Assembly: GCA_963169195.1 (NCBI GenBank)
Contig: CAUJDN010000051.1
Span: 32,764 to 96,763, forward strand
Direction: 5' to 3'
DNA length: 64,000 bases
Source: Acidobacteriota bacterium
GTDB taxonomy: Bacteria > Acidobacteriota > Vicinamibacteria > Vicinamibacterales > UBA2999
The translations under genes and the position numbers were made by a program. The notes beneath the pieces are model-generated. The model was given only the letters and a program-made list of their open reading frames with translations, was not told the origin of the DNA and searched no databases. Positions 40,128 to 49,612 of this stretch are shown here, piece by piece (the stretch's first letter is position 1; every line of letters starts with the position of its first letter).

Positions 40128-41436
40128 GGGCGGGCGCGTGGTCGATCCGGCAAGCGGCGTCGACGGGCGGTTCGACGTCCTCATCGACGGCGATCGCATC
40201 GCCCAGGTCGGGCGCGACCTGCCCGTCTCGCTGGCGGAGGGCGGCGACGTGCTGGAGCTGGGGGCCCGGCTCGTCGTGTGTCCCGGCTTCATCGACATGC
40301 ACGTGCACCTGCGCGAGCCGGGACAGGAGCACAAGGAGACCGTGGCCACGGGCGTGCTGTCGGCCGTGGCCGGTGGCTTCACCGCCGTCGCGTGCATGCC
40401 GAACACGAAGCCGGTGAACGACAACGCCGGCGTCACGCAGCTCATCCTGCAGAAGGCGCGCGAGGCCAACCTGGCCCGCGTCTACCCGATTGGCGCGGTG
40501 TCGCGCGGCCAGAAGGGCGCGGAGCTGGCCGACATCGCGGAGCTCCGCGAGGCGGGATGCGTGGCGGTCACCGACGACGGCCTGCCCATCGCGACGGCCA
40601 TCCTCGCCCGGCGCGCGCTGGAGTACACGAGCATGTTCGGCATGCCGGTCATCGAGCACTGCGAGGACCAGTCGCTCAAGGGCGACGGCGTGGCCCACGA
40701 GGGGCCGGTGGCCGCCTCGCTCGGGCTGCGCGGCATCCCGGGCGTGGCCGAGGCCATCACCGCCGGCCGGGACATCCTCCTCGCCGAGATGACGGGCGGC
40801 CAAGTGCACATCGCGCACATGAGCGCGTGGACGACGCTCGAGGCCGTGCGGCAGGGCAAGGGCCGCGGCGTGAGGGTGACGGCCGAAGTGTGCCCGCACC
40901 ACTTCACGCTCACCGACGACCTGCTCGCCGCGCCCATCCCGTACGACACGAACGCGAAGATGAACCCGCCGCTCCGGGAGGAGCGGGACCGGCAGGCGAT
41001 GATCGACGGCATCGTGGACGGCAGCGTGGACGTCATCGCCACCGACCACGCGCCCCACCACTACGACGAGAAGAACGTCGAGTTCGACCGCGCGCCCTTT
41101 GGCATCGTCGGGCTCGAGACGGCAGTGCCCATCTGCCTGGACCGGCTGGTGCGCGCCGGGCTCATCCGCCTGCCGCGCCTCGTGGAGCTGCTGTCGGTGA
41201 ACCCCGCGCGCATCCTCAAGGTGCCGGGCGGCACGCTGGCGCCCGGATCGGTGGCGGACATCACGGTGCTCGCGCCCGACCTGCCCGTGACGATCGACCG
41301 CGACACGCTTCGCAGCAAGTCGAAGAACACGCCGTATCACGGATGGACGTTCACGGGCGGAGTGGCCGCCACGCTCGTGGCGGGGCGCGTGGTCTTCTCG
41401 AGCCCCGAAGCCGGCTGGCCGACGCGACGCGCCTGA
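40111..41436 (+). CDS. pyrC: Dihydroorotase
   Basis: Cyclises carbamoyl aspartate to dihydroorotate. A 441-residue class I dihydroorotase: the metal site [10 protein letters not shown] near the N-terminus, [37 protein letters not shown] and the catalytic Asp in [12 protein letters not shown]. All metal-binding residues are present, so it is catalytically competent rather than a PyrC-like pseudo-subunit. It begins inside pyrB (17-base overlap). Confidence 0.96.
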   Translation: MKRLLKGGRVVDPASGVDGRFDVLIDGDRIAQVGRDLPVSLAEGGDVLELGARLVVCPGFIDMHVHLREPGQEHKETVATGVLSAVAGGFTAVACMPNTKPVNDNAGVTQLILQKAREANLARVYPIGAVSRGQKGAELADIAELREAGCVAVTDDGLPIATAILARRALEYTSMFGMPVIEHCEDQSLKGDGVAHEGPVAASLGLRGIPGVAEAITAGRDILLAEMTGGQVHIAHMSAWTTLEAVRQGKGRGVRVTAEVCPHHFTLTDDLLAAPIPYDTNAKMNPPLREERDRQAMIDGIVDGSVDVIATDHAPHHYDEKNVEFDRAPFGIVGLETAVPICLDRLVRAGLIRLPRLVELLSVNPARILKVPGGTLAPGSVADITVLAPDLPVTIDRDTLRSKSKNTPYHGWTFTGGVAATLVAGRVVFSSPEAGWPTRRA

Positions 41437-41623
41437 CGGGCACGCGCTCGTCGCTGCCGCCCCGGGCGCCACCGCCTTCCGCTGGTTCGCCCAGGGTGCC
41501 ACGAACGCCGGCTGGCGGCCCGACGCGCGCGTGGGGCCAGGTCCGGGTCCGCCCCGTCGCGCATCCGCGACGCCGCAGGAGGCTGATCGGGCCATGCCGC
41601 CGTCGACGCCGCGAGCGTGATGG

Positions 41624-41629
41624 TACAGT
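41624..41629 (+). promoter_or_regulatory. -10 element TACAGT of the M28 peptidase gene
   Basis: TACAGT ends 7 bases before ATG 41637. The 200 bases between pyrC and this gene (41437-41636) otherwise show no ORF with family similarity, no clear terminator and no RNA gene. Confidence 0.5.
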
Positions 41630-41636
41630 CCCAGGT

Positions 41637-42614
41637 ATGAACAGGGTCCAGGGCCGGCGAGGGCACCTCGCGCCAGCGGCCCTCGCGCTGGCACTGGTCG
41701 TCTCACTGGCCGCGTCCCTCCCGGCACAGGGGCCGGCGGCGGCGCCACGGCCGCCGGTGGTCTCCGCGGACGCGCTCATGGCCACCCTCCGCACGCTGTC
41801 ATCGGAGGAATTCGAAGGTCGCGGCGCCGGCACCCCCGGCGGCGCGAAGGCGCGCGCGTGGGTGCGCGACCGCCTTGGCGAGATTGGCCTGAAGCCGGTC
41901 GGCGATTCGTTCGAGCACCCCTTCTCGTTCACGCCGCGAGGTCGCGGTCCGGCTGGCGGCGGGCTGCCCGCCGTGCAGGCCGTGAACCTGATCGGCACCT
42001 GCCCCGGCACCGATCCGTCGCTGCCGATGATGGTCGTCTCCGCCCACTACGATCACGTCGGCGTGCGCGGGGGACAGATCTTCCATGGCGCGGACGACAA
42101 TGCCTCCGGCGTCGCCGTGCTGCTCGAGGCGGCCGCGAGCTGCGTCCGGCAGCCCTTCCGAAGGACGCTGATCGTCGCCGCTTTCGACGCGGAGGAGATG
42201 GGACTGCAGGGCGCGCGCGCCTTCCTCGCCGCACCACCCGTGACGAAGGACCGCCTCGCGCTCAACGTGAACCTCGACATGCTGGCACGAGGCGACAAGG
42301 GCGAGCTCTACGCGGCCGGCCTGCATCACCACCCCACGCTTCGCCCGCTGCTCGAGCCGGTGGCCGCGCGCGCGACGGTCAGGCTCCTGTTCGGCCACGA
42401 CGTGCCGGGATCGGGGGCCGACGACTGGACGCTGCAGTCGGATCACGGCGTGTTTCACGAGGCCGGGATCCCGTTCGTCTACTTCGGCGTGGAGGATCAT
42501 TCCGACTACCACCAGCCCACCGATACGGCGGACAAGGTGAACGCGGCCTTCTTCGCGAACGCCGCCGCCACCGTTCTGGATGCCCTTCGCGCCCTCGACC
42601 AGGGCCTGAGATAG
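41637..42614 (+). CDS. Exported M28-family zinc aminopeptidase
   Basis: A 325-residue secreted metallopeptidase. The signal peptide covers about residues 1-31 (ending SLPAQ). Two-zinc ligands are seen in SAHYDHVG, GADDNASGVA (bridging Asp), AFDAEEMGLQG (catalytic Glu and ligand), NLDMLARG and the final His in EDHSDYHQPTDT. The family removes N-terminal amino acids or processes peptides in the periplasm or outside. A phosphodiester-type or glutamyl specificity cannot be read from sequence. Confidence 0.92.
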   Translation: MNRVQGRRGHLAPAALALALVVSLAASLPAQGPAAAPRPPVVSADALMATLRTLSSEEFEGRGAGTPGGAKARAWVRDRLGEIGLKPVGDSFEHPFSFTPRGRGPAGGGLPAVQAVNLIGTCPGTDPSLPMMVVSAHYDHVGVRGGQIFHGADDNASGVAVLLEAAASCVRQPFRRTLIVAAFDAEEMGLQGARAFLAAPPVTKDRLALNVNLDMLARGDKGELYAAGLHHHPTLRPLLEPVAARATVRLLFGHDVPGSGADDWTLQSDHGVFHEAGIPFVYFGVEDHSDYHQPTDTADKVNAAFFANAAATVLDALRALDQGLR

Positions 42615-42693
42615 CCCGTGCCATCCGCGTCCACCCGCAGCCCTGTTGTTTCGTCCACGTCCATCTGCGTCTCTGCTCCAGCCTGCGTTCCCT

Positions 42694-43581
42694 GTGTCCG
42701 CATCTGAGTTGAAATCGCGGCTCGATCGTCTCTACTCGGCGTTCGATCTCGAGAACGTCGTGTCGGATCCCATCTGGATCGTCCGGCGCTTCCGCCATCC
42801 CGCGGATCGCGAGGTGGTGGCGTTCTGCGCCGCCGCGCTGGCGTTCGGCCGCGTGCAGAGCGTGCTCAACACCATCGAGGCGCTCGTGGCCGTGATGGGG
42901 GAGCACCCCGCCGAGTACGTGAGGCGCTTCGAGCCGGAGATCCACGGCGCGGCGCTGTTCCCCCTGGTGCATCGCTGGACGCGCGGCGTGGACCTGGTGG
43001 CGTTGCTGTGGGTCCTGCGGCAGATGCTGGAGCGCGGTGGCTCGATCGAGGGCTTCTTCGCGGAGGGCATGCGGCCGGACGCCGCGACCGTGGAGGAGGC
43101 GCTCGAGTCGTTCTCGTGCCGCGCGATGGGCCTGGATCTGGGCGAGGCCTACGGCCGCGTTCCGCCGAAGCCGGGGGTCGCGTACTTCTTCTCGCGCCCC
43201 TCGTCGGGTGGTGCGTGCAAGCGGCTGAACCTCTTCCTGCGCTGGATGGTCCGCATCGACCGGGTGGACCTGGGACTGTGGTCCCGCGTCCGGCCATCGC
43301 AGCTCATCATCCCGCTCGACACGCACGTCATCCGCGTGGGCCGGTGCCTGCGGCTGACCAGGCGCGTGAGCCCGGGATGGCGGATGGCCGCCGACATCAC
43401 GGCGGCGCTTCGCGCGCTGGATCCCCGCGATCCGGTGAGATACGACTTCTCGCTGTGCCACCTCGGAATGATGAGCGCCTGCGGGTTCGGCACGAAGCAG
43501 AAGGACCGCCAGTGCCCGCTGAAGGGCGTCTGCCATCCCGCGCCCTCGGCGCGGAAGCTGAACGTGAAGAGCGCGACATGA
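42694..43581 (+). CDS. TIGR02757 family protein (DUF2400)
   Basis: A 295-residue protein of the DUF2400/TIGR02757 family. Marks are FAAALAFGRVQSVLNTIEAL-like helices, ACKRLNLFLRWMVRIDRVDLGLW, IPLDTHVIRVGRCLRLTRR, and C-terminal cysteines in CHLGMMSACGF and CPLKGVC. The helical core resembles HhH-GPD DNA glycosylases with a C-terminal Cys cluster, but the family function is unproven. GTG 42694 is a plausible start; the 80 bases before it are CGTCCACGTCCATCTGCGTC-like low complexity. The stop overlaps the sirtuin-GNAT start by 4 bases. Confidence 0.85.
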   Translation: MSASELKSRLDRLYSAFDLENVVSDPIWIVRRFRHPADREVVAFCAAALAFGRVQSVLNTIEALVAVMGEHPAEYVRRFEPEIHGAALFPLVHRWTRGVDLVALLWVLRQMLERGGSIEGFFAEGMRPDAATVEEALESFSCRAMGLDLGEAYGRVPPKPGVAYFFSRPSSGGACKRLNLFLRWMVRIDRVDLGLWSRVRPSQLIIPLDTHVIRVGRCLRLTRRVSPGWRMAADITAALRALDPRDPVRYDFSLCHLGMMSACGFGTKQKDRQCPLKGVCHPAPSARKLNVKSAT

Positions 43582-44900
43582 AGGGAGGGGTTCGTACGGG
43601 CCATGTAGCCCGGCCTGCGGTTCGAGGTTCGATGCGCTCCCGCCTGCTCTCCGTCGCACGCGCGCTCCGGGCAGACGCCCGGATCACGGTGATGACAGGG
43701 GCCGGTGTGTCGGCGGCAAGCGGGGTACCCACGTTCCGGGGCGCCGACGGCTTGTGGAAGGGCTTCCGCCTGGAAGACCTCGCCACGCCCGACGCCTTCG
43801 CCCGCAGCCCGCACCGTGTCTGGGAGTGGTACGACTGGCGGCGCCAGGCCCTCGCGGGCTGCCTGCCCAATCGCGCGCACCACGTGCTGGCATCGTGGAG
43901 CCTGAGGTTTCCGCGCTTCCGTCTCATCACGCAGAACGTGGACGGGCTGCACGAGCGCGCGGGCGCCGCAGACGTACTGCGGCTGCACGGGTCCATCTGG
44001 GACGTGAGGTGCTGGAACCGGTGCACGGCCTCGCCCGACCAGTGGCGCGACGACACGGTACCGTTCCCGGTCCTGCCCCCGCCGTGCCCGCACTGCGGCG
44101 GCCCGCTGCGCCCTGGCGTCGTCTGGTTCGGCGAGATGCTCGACCGCGACGTCGTGGACCGCTGTCTCGACGCGACGTGCTGCGATGTCTTCTTCACGGT
44201 CGGCACCTCGGCCCTCGTCCATCCGGCGGCGGGATTTCTCGATCACGCACGCCGCCATGGCGCGATGACCGTCGAGGTCAACCCCGAGGTGACCCCCGCG
44301 ACGTCAGTGGTGGACACGGCCATTTCCGAGCGGGCCGAGCTGGTGCTGCCCGAACTCGACGCCGCGCTCGGGGCCCATCCGCTGGCACTGTCGACCGCAC
44401 GGCTGCGCCTGGAGCCGCTGCTCCCGAAGGATGTCGAGGCGGCGCACCGGCTCTGGACGCACCGGGACGTGCGGCGCTACCTGTGGGACGACCGGATCAT
44501 TCCACGCGGGACCGCGGAGGAGGTGGCGCGCGCCAGTGCGACCGATTTCGCCCGATACCGGTTCGGGCTGTGGCTGGTGTACGCGCGCGAGGAGGCCCGG
44601 ACCCCGGTCGGGTTCTGCGGGCTGCGCGCCGATGGCGTGGGCGCAGGCCCGCAGTTGCTGTTCGGGCTGTATCCGAAGCACTGGGGGCAGGGCCTCGCGC
44701 AGGAAGCCTCGCGAGGCGTGCTCGCCCATGCCTTCGAGACGCTCCGGCTGCCACGCGTGATCGGGGCCGCGGACGCGCCCAACGAGCGCTCGGTCCGGAC
44801 GCTGGCGGCGCTCGGGATGCGCTTCGAACGCCGCGCCGGGCACGACGGGCTCGACACGCTCTTCTACAGCACCGAGGGACGACCGCCCTCCGGGCGATAG
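43578..44900 (+). CDS. Sirtuin (class III-like) fused to GNAT acetyltransferase
   Basis: A 440-residue single reading frame with two domains. Residues about 20-265 are a Sir2 deacylase: GAGVSAASGVPTFRGADGLW, ITQNVDGLHERAG with the catalytic His in LHGS, CPHCGG plus an upstream CWNRC as the zinc site, RPGVVWFGE, and VGTSALVHPAA. WYDWRRQ supplies the Tyr-x-x-Arg pair typical of class III desuccinylases/demalonylases. Residues about 270-430 are a RimJ/RimL-type GNAT domain (STARLRLEPL, ending NERSVRTLAALGMRFERRA). One polypeptide would both add and remove acyl groups. ATG 43632 is an alternative start. Confidence 0.88.
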   Translation: MKGGVRTGHVARPAVRGSMRSRLLSVARALRADARITVMTGAGVSAASGVPTFRGADGLWKGFRLEDLATPDAFARSPHRVWEWYDWRRQALAGCLPNRAHHVLASWSLRFPRFRLITQNVDGLHERAGAADVLRLHGSIWDVRCWNRCTASPDQWRDDTVPFPVLPPPCPHCGGPLRPGVVWFGEMLDRDVVDRCLDATCCDVFFTVGTSALVHPAAGFLDHARRHGAMTVEVNPEVTPATSVVDTAISERAELVLPELDAALGAHPLALSTARLRLEPLLPKDVEAAHRLWTHRDVRRYLWDDRIIPRGTAEEVARASATDFARYRFGLWLVYAREEARTPVGFCGLRADGVGAGPQLLFGLYPKHWGQGLAQEASRGVLAHAFETLRLPRVIGAADAPNERSVRTLAALGMRFERRAGHDGLDTLFYSTEGRPPSGR

Positions 44901-45023
44901 GCGCGCAGCTCGACTTCAAGCGGCCGGACGACATCGATGTTCCGACCCTCGAGCGGATTGGCGAGGCCTCGGTCGGCGCGGCGCCGCAACGCGGTGTATC
45001 CTCGCTCCGGAGCCCGCTCGCCC

Positions 45024-46964
45024 ATGCACCGAAGTCCCTCGCGCCGATGGGCCGCCGTGGCCCTGCTGACGGCCGCCACCGCCCTGCCCCGCGCACAGTC
45101 CGCGCCCGCGATGCCATACGACGTCGTCATCCGGGGCGGCACGGTCATCGACGGCACGGGCGGCCCCCGCTTCGCGGCGGACGTCGCCCTCGTGCGCGGG
45201 CACGTGGCACGAATCGGTGATCTCCGGGGACAGAAGGCGGCCACCGAGATCGACGCCAGCGGCCTCGTCGTGGCGCCAGGCTTCATCAACATCCACTCGC
45301 ACGCCACGCCCGAGGGGCTGGTGCGGGCGGAGAACATGCTCCTTCAGGGTGTGACCACCGAGATCATCAACGCCGATGGCGGGGGCGCCACCGACCTCGA
45401 CGCGCAACTGCACCGGCTTCGCGTCGCGGGCCTGGCCGTCAACGTCGGCGCCAACATCGGCTTCAACGCCATCTGGGCCGCGGTCATGGGCCCCGCCGAC
45501 CGGCGGCCGGCACCCGACGAGATCGAGAGCATGCGCGGCATGGTGGTGCGGGGCCTCGAGCAGGGCGCGTACGGCGTCTCGGCCGGCCTCGACTACAAGC
45601 CGGGCTACTACGCCACCGCCGAGGAAGTCGGCCGGATTGTCGAGGTGGCACGGCCCTGGCGAACGACCTTCACCAATCACGATCGCCTGACGCCGGAATC
45701 GGGCTACAGCTCGCGCGTGGGCGTCGCCGAGACGCTTGCCATCGCGGGACGGTCGGGCCTGGTGCCCGTGGTCACCCACATGAAGGCGCAAGGGCGCGAG
45801 CAGGGGACCGCGCCGGCGCTGCTGAAGATGATGGACGACGCCGCGGCGAAGGGGACCTACACCGCCGCTGACGTCTATCCGTACCTGGCGGGACAGAGCG
45901 GCCTCGCGGCGCTGCTCATTCCTGGGTGGGCCCTCGACGGCGGGCGCGAGGCGATGCTGACGCGATTCAGGGACCCGGGCGCGCGCGCGCGCATCATCAC
46001 GGACGCCGAGGCGGCGATGCAGGCGCGCTTCGGCGGGCCGCAGGGCGTCTATGCCACCGGGCACAGGAGGGAGCTCGTGGATGCGATGAGGGAGTTCGGC
46101 GTCGCCTCGCCCGGCGAGGCCCTGCTGCGCCTGCTCGAGCAGTCGGATGGCGGCGCCATCCTCCGATTCGGCGTCGAGAGCGACCTGGTCGCCATCCTGA
46201 CGCATCCAACCGCGTCGATTGCGTGCGACTGCGGGGCCGTGGCGAAGCCGGCGACGCACCCGCGCTACTGGGGCAGCTATCCGCGCGTGCTGGGCCGCTA
46301 CGTCCGCGAGCAGCAGGTCCTCACACTCGAGGACGCCGTCCGGAAGATGACCGGCCTGCCGGCCGCCACCGTCGGCCTCGTGAACCGCGGCCTGCTCGTG
46401 CCGGGCATGGCCGCCGACATCACCGTGTTCGACCCGGCCGCCATCATCGATCACGCCACATTCGAGATGCCGGCAGCGCCGCCGGCGGGCGTGCGCCACG
46501 TGCTCGTGAACGGCAGGGTGGCGCTGGCCGATGGCGCGCTCACCGACGCGCACGCGGGGGCGATTCTGCTGCGCAGCCCGCACGAGCCCAGCCGCCCGAT
46601 GAGCACTGCCCTCGCGCGCCGGGTCTCCGGCCGCGTGCAGGCATCGGAGGTGGACGCGAACATCGACCTCGAGCAGTCGGCGGGCCAGCGCGCGCCGAAG
46701 GGGAGGCTGCGCCTGCTGGATCGCCCGTCGAAGACGTCCATCGAGATGACCGAGCCCGGCGCGCTGCAGGTGGCGGCGGGATGGGCGGCCGTCACCGGGC
46801 GCGGCCGCATCGGCGACGACGATCGCGCGCTCACCGTCATCGTCGAGCAGGCGGACCCCCTCGACGGGCAGCGATCCACCACCATCACCGTGCTCGGCGA
46901 GGACGGGTACCAGTTGAGCCGCATCGTCCCGAAGAACACTCTTCGCGTCTCATCCTCACGCTAG
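45024..46964 (+). CDS. Exported N-acyl-D-amino-acid deacylase-like amidohydrolase
   Basis: A 646-residue protein. The signal peptide spans residues 1-28 (WAAVALLTAATALPRAQS). An amidohydrolase-superfamily barrel follows, starting YDVVIRGGTVIDGTGGPRFAADV, with the metal site FINIHSHATPEGL, THMKAQG and GHRRELVDAM; the C-terminal beta part is KMTGLPAATVGLVNRGLL with ADITVFDP. This is the D-aminoacylase/dihydroorotase-like family. A C-terminal extension of about 120 residues (after 530) has no clear counterpart. ATG 45024 is chosen because it starts the signal peptide; the upstream in-frame stretch is Arg/Pro-rich. Confidence 0.87.
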   Translation: MHRSPSRRWAAVALLTAATALPRAQSAPAMPYDVVIRGGTVIDGTGGPRFAADVALVRGHVARIGDLRGQKAATEIDASGLVVAPGFINIHSHATPEGLVRAENMLLQGVTTEIINADGGGATDLDAQLHRLRVAGLAVNVGANIGFNAIWAAVMGPADRRPAPDEIESMRGMVVRGLEQGAYGVSAGLDYKPGYYATAEEVGRIVEVARPWRTTFTNHDRLTPESGYSSRVGVAETLAIAGRSGLVPVVTHMKAQGREQGTAPALLKMMDDAAAKGTYTAADVYPYLAGQSGLAALLIPGWALDGGREAMLTRFRDPGARARIITDAEAAMQARFGGPQGVYATGHRRELVDAMREFGVASPGEALLRLLEQSDGGAILRFGVESDLVAILTHPTASIACDCGAVAKPATHPRYWGSYPRVLGRYVREQQVLTLEDAVRKMTGLPAATVGLVNRGLLVPGMAADITVFDPAAIIDHATFEMPAAPPAGVRHVLVNGRVALADGALTDAHAGAILLRSPHEPSRPMSTALARRVSGRVQASEVDANIDLEQSAGQRAPKGRLRLLDRPSKTSIEMTEPGALQVAAGWAAVTGRGRIGDDDRALTVIVEQADPLDGQRSTTITVLGEDGYQLSRIVPKNTLRVSSSR

Positions 46965-46981
46965 TCGCGCCCGGCCATCCC

Positions 46982-47947
46982 ATGCTCGTCAACTGCGTTG
47001 CCTACGAAAACGGCGAGAGGGTCGCCGACATCTCCCTTCAGCAGATCCGGCAGTACATGAAGGGGCACGATGCCTTCGTGTGGGTGGCGCTGAAGGACCC
47101 CGACGATCAGGAACTGCAGGCGCTCGAGGAGGAGCTGGGCCTCCACGAGCTGGCCGTCGAGGACGCGCGCCACGGGCACCAGCGGCCGAAGCTGGAGGAA
47201 TACGGGGCGTCGCTGTTCGTCGTGCTGCACGTCGTGGCGTACGGCCGCGAGGAGCTGGTCCAGGGCGAGGTGGCCATCTTCGCCGGGCCCGGCTACATCG
47301 TGTCCGTGCGGCGCGGCACCGAGCTGGGGTTCACCGACGTGCGGCGGCGGTGCGAGCAGGAACCGGAGTTGCTGCGACGCGGCCCGGCCTACGTGCTCTA
47401 CGCGCTGATGGACGCCGTGGTGGATCGCTACTTCCCCGTGCTCGACGCGCTGTCCGAGGAAGCCGAGGGCATCGAAGAGCGCATCTTCAGCGGCCAGAAC
47501 ACGCGTGCGCAGATCGAGGCGCTCTACGATCTCAAGCGGAAGCTCGTGCTGCTGGACCGCGCCACCGGCCCGCTGCTCGAGGTGGCCGGCAAGCTTCACG
47601 GAGGGCGCGTCCCGCCCATCTGCATGGGCCTCAACGACTACTTCCGCGACGTCTACGACCATCTCCTGCGCCTGAAGCAGTCCATCGACAGCCTGCGCGA
47701 CATGGCGACCACGGTCATGTCGGTGAACCTCTCCCTCATCACCATCCAGGAGAACGAGGTCACCAAGCGCCTGGCCGCCTACGCCGCGCTCGTGGCCGTG
47801 CCCACGATGATCGCGGGCGTGTACGGGATGAACTTCGAGCACATGCCGGAGCTGGGATGGGCATGGGGCTATCCTTCCGCGATTGGCGCGATGGTGCTCA
47901 TCGACGCATACCTCGTCTACCGCTTCAGGAAAGCCGGATGGTTCTGA
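46982..47947 (+). CDS. corA: CorA-type divalent metal (Mg2+/Co2+) transporter
   Basis: A 321-residue CorA-family channel. The N-terminal cytoplasmic domain contains FVWVALKDPDDQEL and HGHQRPKLEEYG. A long stalk helix leads to two C-terminal membrane helices with the pore signature YGMNFEHMPELGW. The C-terminus is the basic YRFRKAGWF. It would import Mg2+, or other divalent cations, down the electrochemical gradient. It lies 17 bases after the amidohydrolase and overlaps the GNAT gene by 10 bases. Confidence 0.95.
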   Translation: MLVNCVAYENGERVADISLQQIRQYMKGHDAFVWVALKDPDDQELQALEEELGLHELAVEDARHGHQRPKLEEYGASLFVVLHVVAYGREELVQGEVAIFAGPGYIVSVRRGTELGFTDVRRRCEQEPELLRRGPAYVLYALMDAVVDRYFPVLDALSEEAEGIEERIFSGQNTRAQIEALYDLKRKLVLLDRATGPLLEVAGKLHGGRVPPICMGLNDYFRDVYDHLLRLKQSIDSLRDMATTVMSVNLSLITIQENEVTKRLAAYAALVAVPTMIAGVYGMNFEHMPELGWAWGYPSAIGAMVLIDAYLVYRFRKAGWF

Positions 47948-48426
47948 GCATCCGCCCGGCGCGCGGGACGGACCGCGACGGCGTGTGGCGCGTCTTCCAC
48001 GAGGTGGTCTCGGCCGGCGACACGTATGCCTGGCCCCCGGACACGACGCGCGAGGAGGCGATGGGGCTCTGGTTTCCCGAAGGGGGATGGACGTTCGTGG
48101 CCGAGGAGGCTGGACAGGTCGTCGGCACGTACCTGCTGAAGGTCAACCAGCCCGGCCAGGGGAGCCACGTGGCGAACTGCGGCTACATGGTCGCCCGCTC
48201 CGCGTCGGGCCGCGGCGTCGGCGAGGCGATGTGCCGGCACTCGATGGACGAAGCGCGCCGCCTCGGCTTCCGGGCGATGCAGTTCAACTTCGTCGTGTCC
48301 ACCAACACGCGCGCGATCGCGCTGTGGAAGAAATGCGGGTTCGGCATCGTGGGGACGGTGCCGCAGGCGTTCCGGCACCCGACGCTGGGCTTCGTGGAGA
48401 CGTACGTGATGCACAGGCTCCTGTAA
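47938..48426 (+). CDS. GNAT N-acetyltransferase
   Basis: A 162-residue GNAT protein: SIRPARGTDRDGVWRVFHEV start, FVAEEAGQVVGTYLL, the acetyl-CoA loop region VARSASGRGVGEAMCRHSMDEAR (with RxxGxG as SGRGVGEA), and NTRAIALWKKCGFGIVGTVP. The acceptor is unknown. ATG 47938 lies inside corA (10-base overlap). The following 52 bases, up to the glycosyltransferase end, are GGTCTTGGGG/CTTGGGACC-like low complexity. Confidence 0.9.
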   Translation: MVLSIRPARGTDRDGVWRVFHEVVSAGDTYAWPPDTTREEAMGLWFPEGGWTFVAEEAGQVVGTYLLKVNQPGQGSHVANCGYMVARSASGRGVGEAMCRHSMDEARRLGFRAMQFNFVVSTNTRAIALWKKCGFGIVGTVPQAFRHPTLGFVETYVMHRLL

Positions 48427-48478
48427 GGTCTTGGGGCTTGGGACCTGGGGCCTGGCGGCTGGGTCTCCCGGCGCGATC

Positions 48479-49612
48479 TCACTCCCGTCGCGGTCGTTCC
48501 CGACTCCCGGCCCCCGGTTCCCGGTCCCCGACAAGATCCTGATACACCGCCAGCGTACCCTCCACCAGCTTGTTCACTCCGAAGTGCTGCTCGACCCTTG
48601 TGCGGCCCGCGTGGCCGTATTGCGCCCGCAGCAGGGGGTCCTTCAACAGGCGCACGATGGCGGAGGCGAGCGGCTTCGGCTCGGCCGGCGGCACCAGCAG
48701 GCCGGTCTCGCCGTGCACCACGGCCTCGGGGATGCCCCCGGCGCGCGTCCCCACCACGGCCAGTCCCAGGGCCATCGCATCGAGCACGGTCGACCCGAGG
48801 CCCTCGGTGACCGAGCTCATGACGAAGAGGTCCGCCGACCTCATCAGCGAGATCACGTCATCGCGGAAGCCGGGCAGCCGCACCGCGCGCTCCAGGTGCA
48901 GATCCTTGACCTGCCGTTCGAGCGGCGCCCGGAGCTCGCCTTCGCCGAGAATCACGAGGTGCGCGTCGGGGACGGCACGCATCACCAGGGGCCATGCCTC
49001 GAGCAGGTGCCTCTGCCCCTTGTGGCCCACGAGCGCGCCCACGTTCACCACGACCGGCACGCCGTGCGGCAGCCAGAACGTGGGGTGCATGTCCGACGTG
49101 GGCCAGCGCTGCACGCGCGCGACGTCGATGCCGTCGTGGACCACCGTCACCATCTCGGCCGGGATGCCGTCGTCCACCAGGATGTCGCGAATCGCGCCCG
49201 ACGCCGCGATGAAGCGGGTGACCTGGCGGTATTTCCAGCGCGAGAGCGAGTTGCCGCTCAGGTGGAAATCCACCCGTCTCGAGGCCACGAGCGGCGGCGA
49301 GGGCGACACGGCGCCGAACGAGAGGGCCGTGGCGGCCATCGACACCGCGTGTGGGTCGTGCGCGTGCACGATCGCGGGCCGGAACTGACGGACCACGCGC
49401 GACAGCCGCCAGGCGGCGGCGAGATCGATCTCGGTCATCGGCGCGAGCGCCACGAGGTCCGGGCCCTCCGACGCGCGCTTGTACAATTCGCCCTCGGGGT
49501 GCGCCACGAGCACCGCCCGGTGCCCGCGCTCGCGGAGGCCGAGCACCGTCAGGAGCGCCTGCTGCTGTCCGCCGCGCCAGGTCCTGGCGGTGTCGATGTG
49601 GAGGCTGAGCAC
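48479..49612 (-). CDS. GT4-family glycosyltransferase
   Basis: A 377-residue retaining glycosyltransferase with the GT-B fold. Visible marks are HIDTARTWRGGQQQALLTVL, the donor-site segment VVNVGALVGHKGQRHLLEAWP and the EX7E-type ending VTEGLGSTVLDAMALGLAVVGTRAGGIPE. Likely part of lipopolysaccharide core or cell-surface polysaccharide synthesis, working with the upstream GT2 enzyme. GTG 49612 gives the conserved N-terminus; its first 64 bases lie within the GT2 gene. Confidence 0.9.
   Translation of the reverse strand: MLSLHIDTARTWRGGQQQALLTVLGLRERGHRAVLVAHPEGELYKRASEGPDLVALAPMTEIDLAAAWRLSRVVRQFRPAIVHAHDPHAVSMAATALSFGAVSPSPPLVASRRVDFHLSGNSLSRWKYRQVTRFIAASGAIRDILVDDGIPAEMVTVVHDGIDVARVQRWPTSDMHPTFWLPHGVPVVVNVGALVGHKGQRHLLEAWPLVMRAVPDAHLVILGEGELRAPLERQVKDLHLERAVRLPGFRDDVISLMRSADLFVMSSVTEGLGSTVLDAMALGLAVVGTRAGGIPEAVVHGETGLLVPPAEPKPLASAIVRLLKDPLLRAQYGHAGRTRVEQHFGVNKLVEGTLAVYQDLVGDREPGAGSRERPRRE

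Noticed and set aside
41437..41636. Possible RNA gene or regulatory leader between pyrC and the M28 peptidase
   Set aside because: No tRNA-like fold, terminator or long stable hairpin could be made out. Only the -10 at 41624 is supported.
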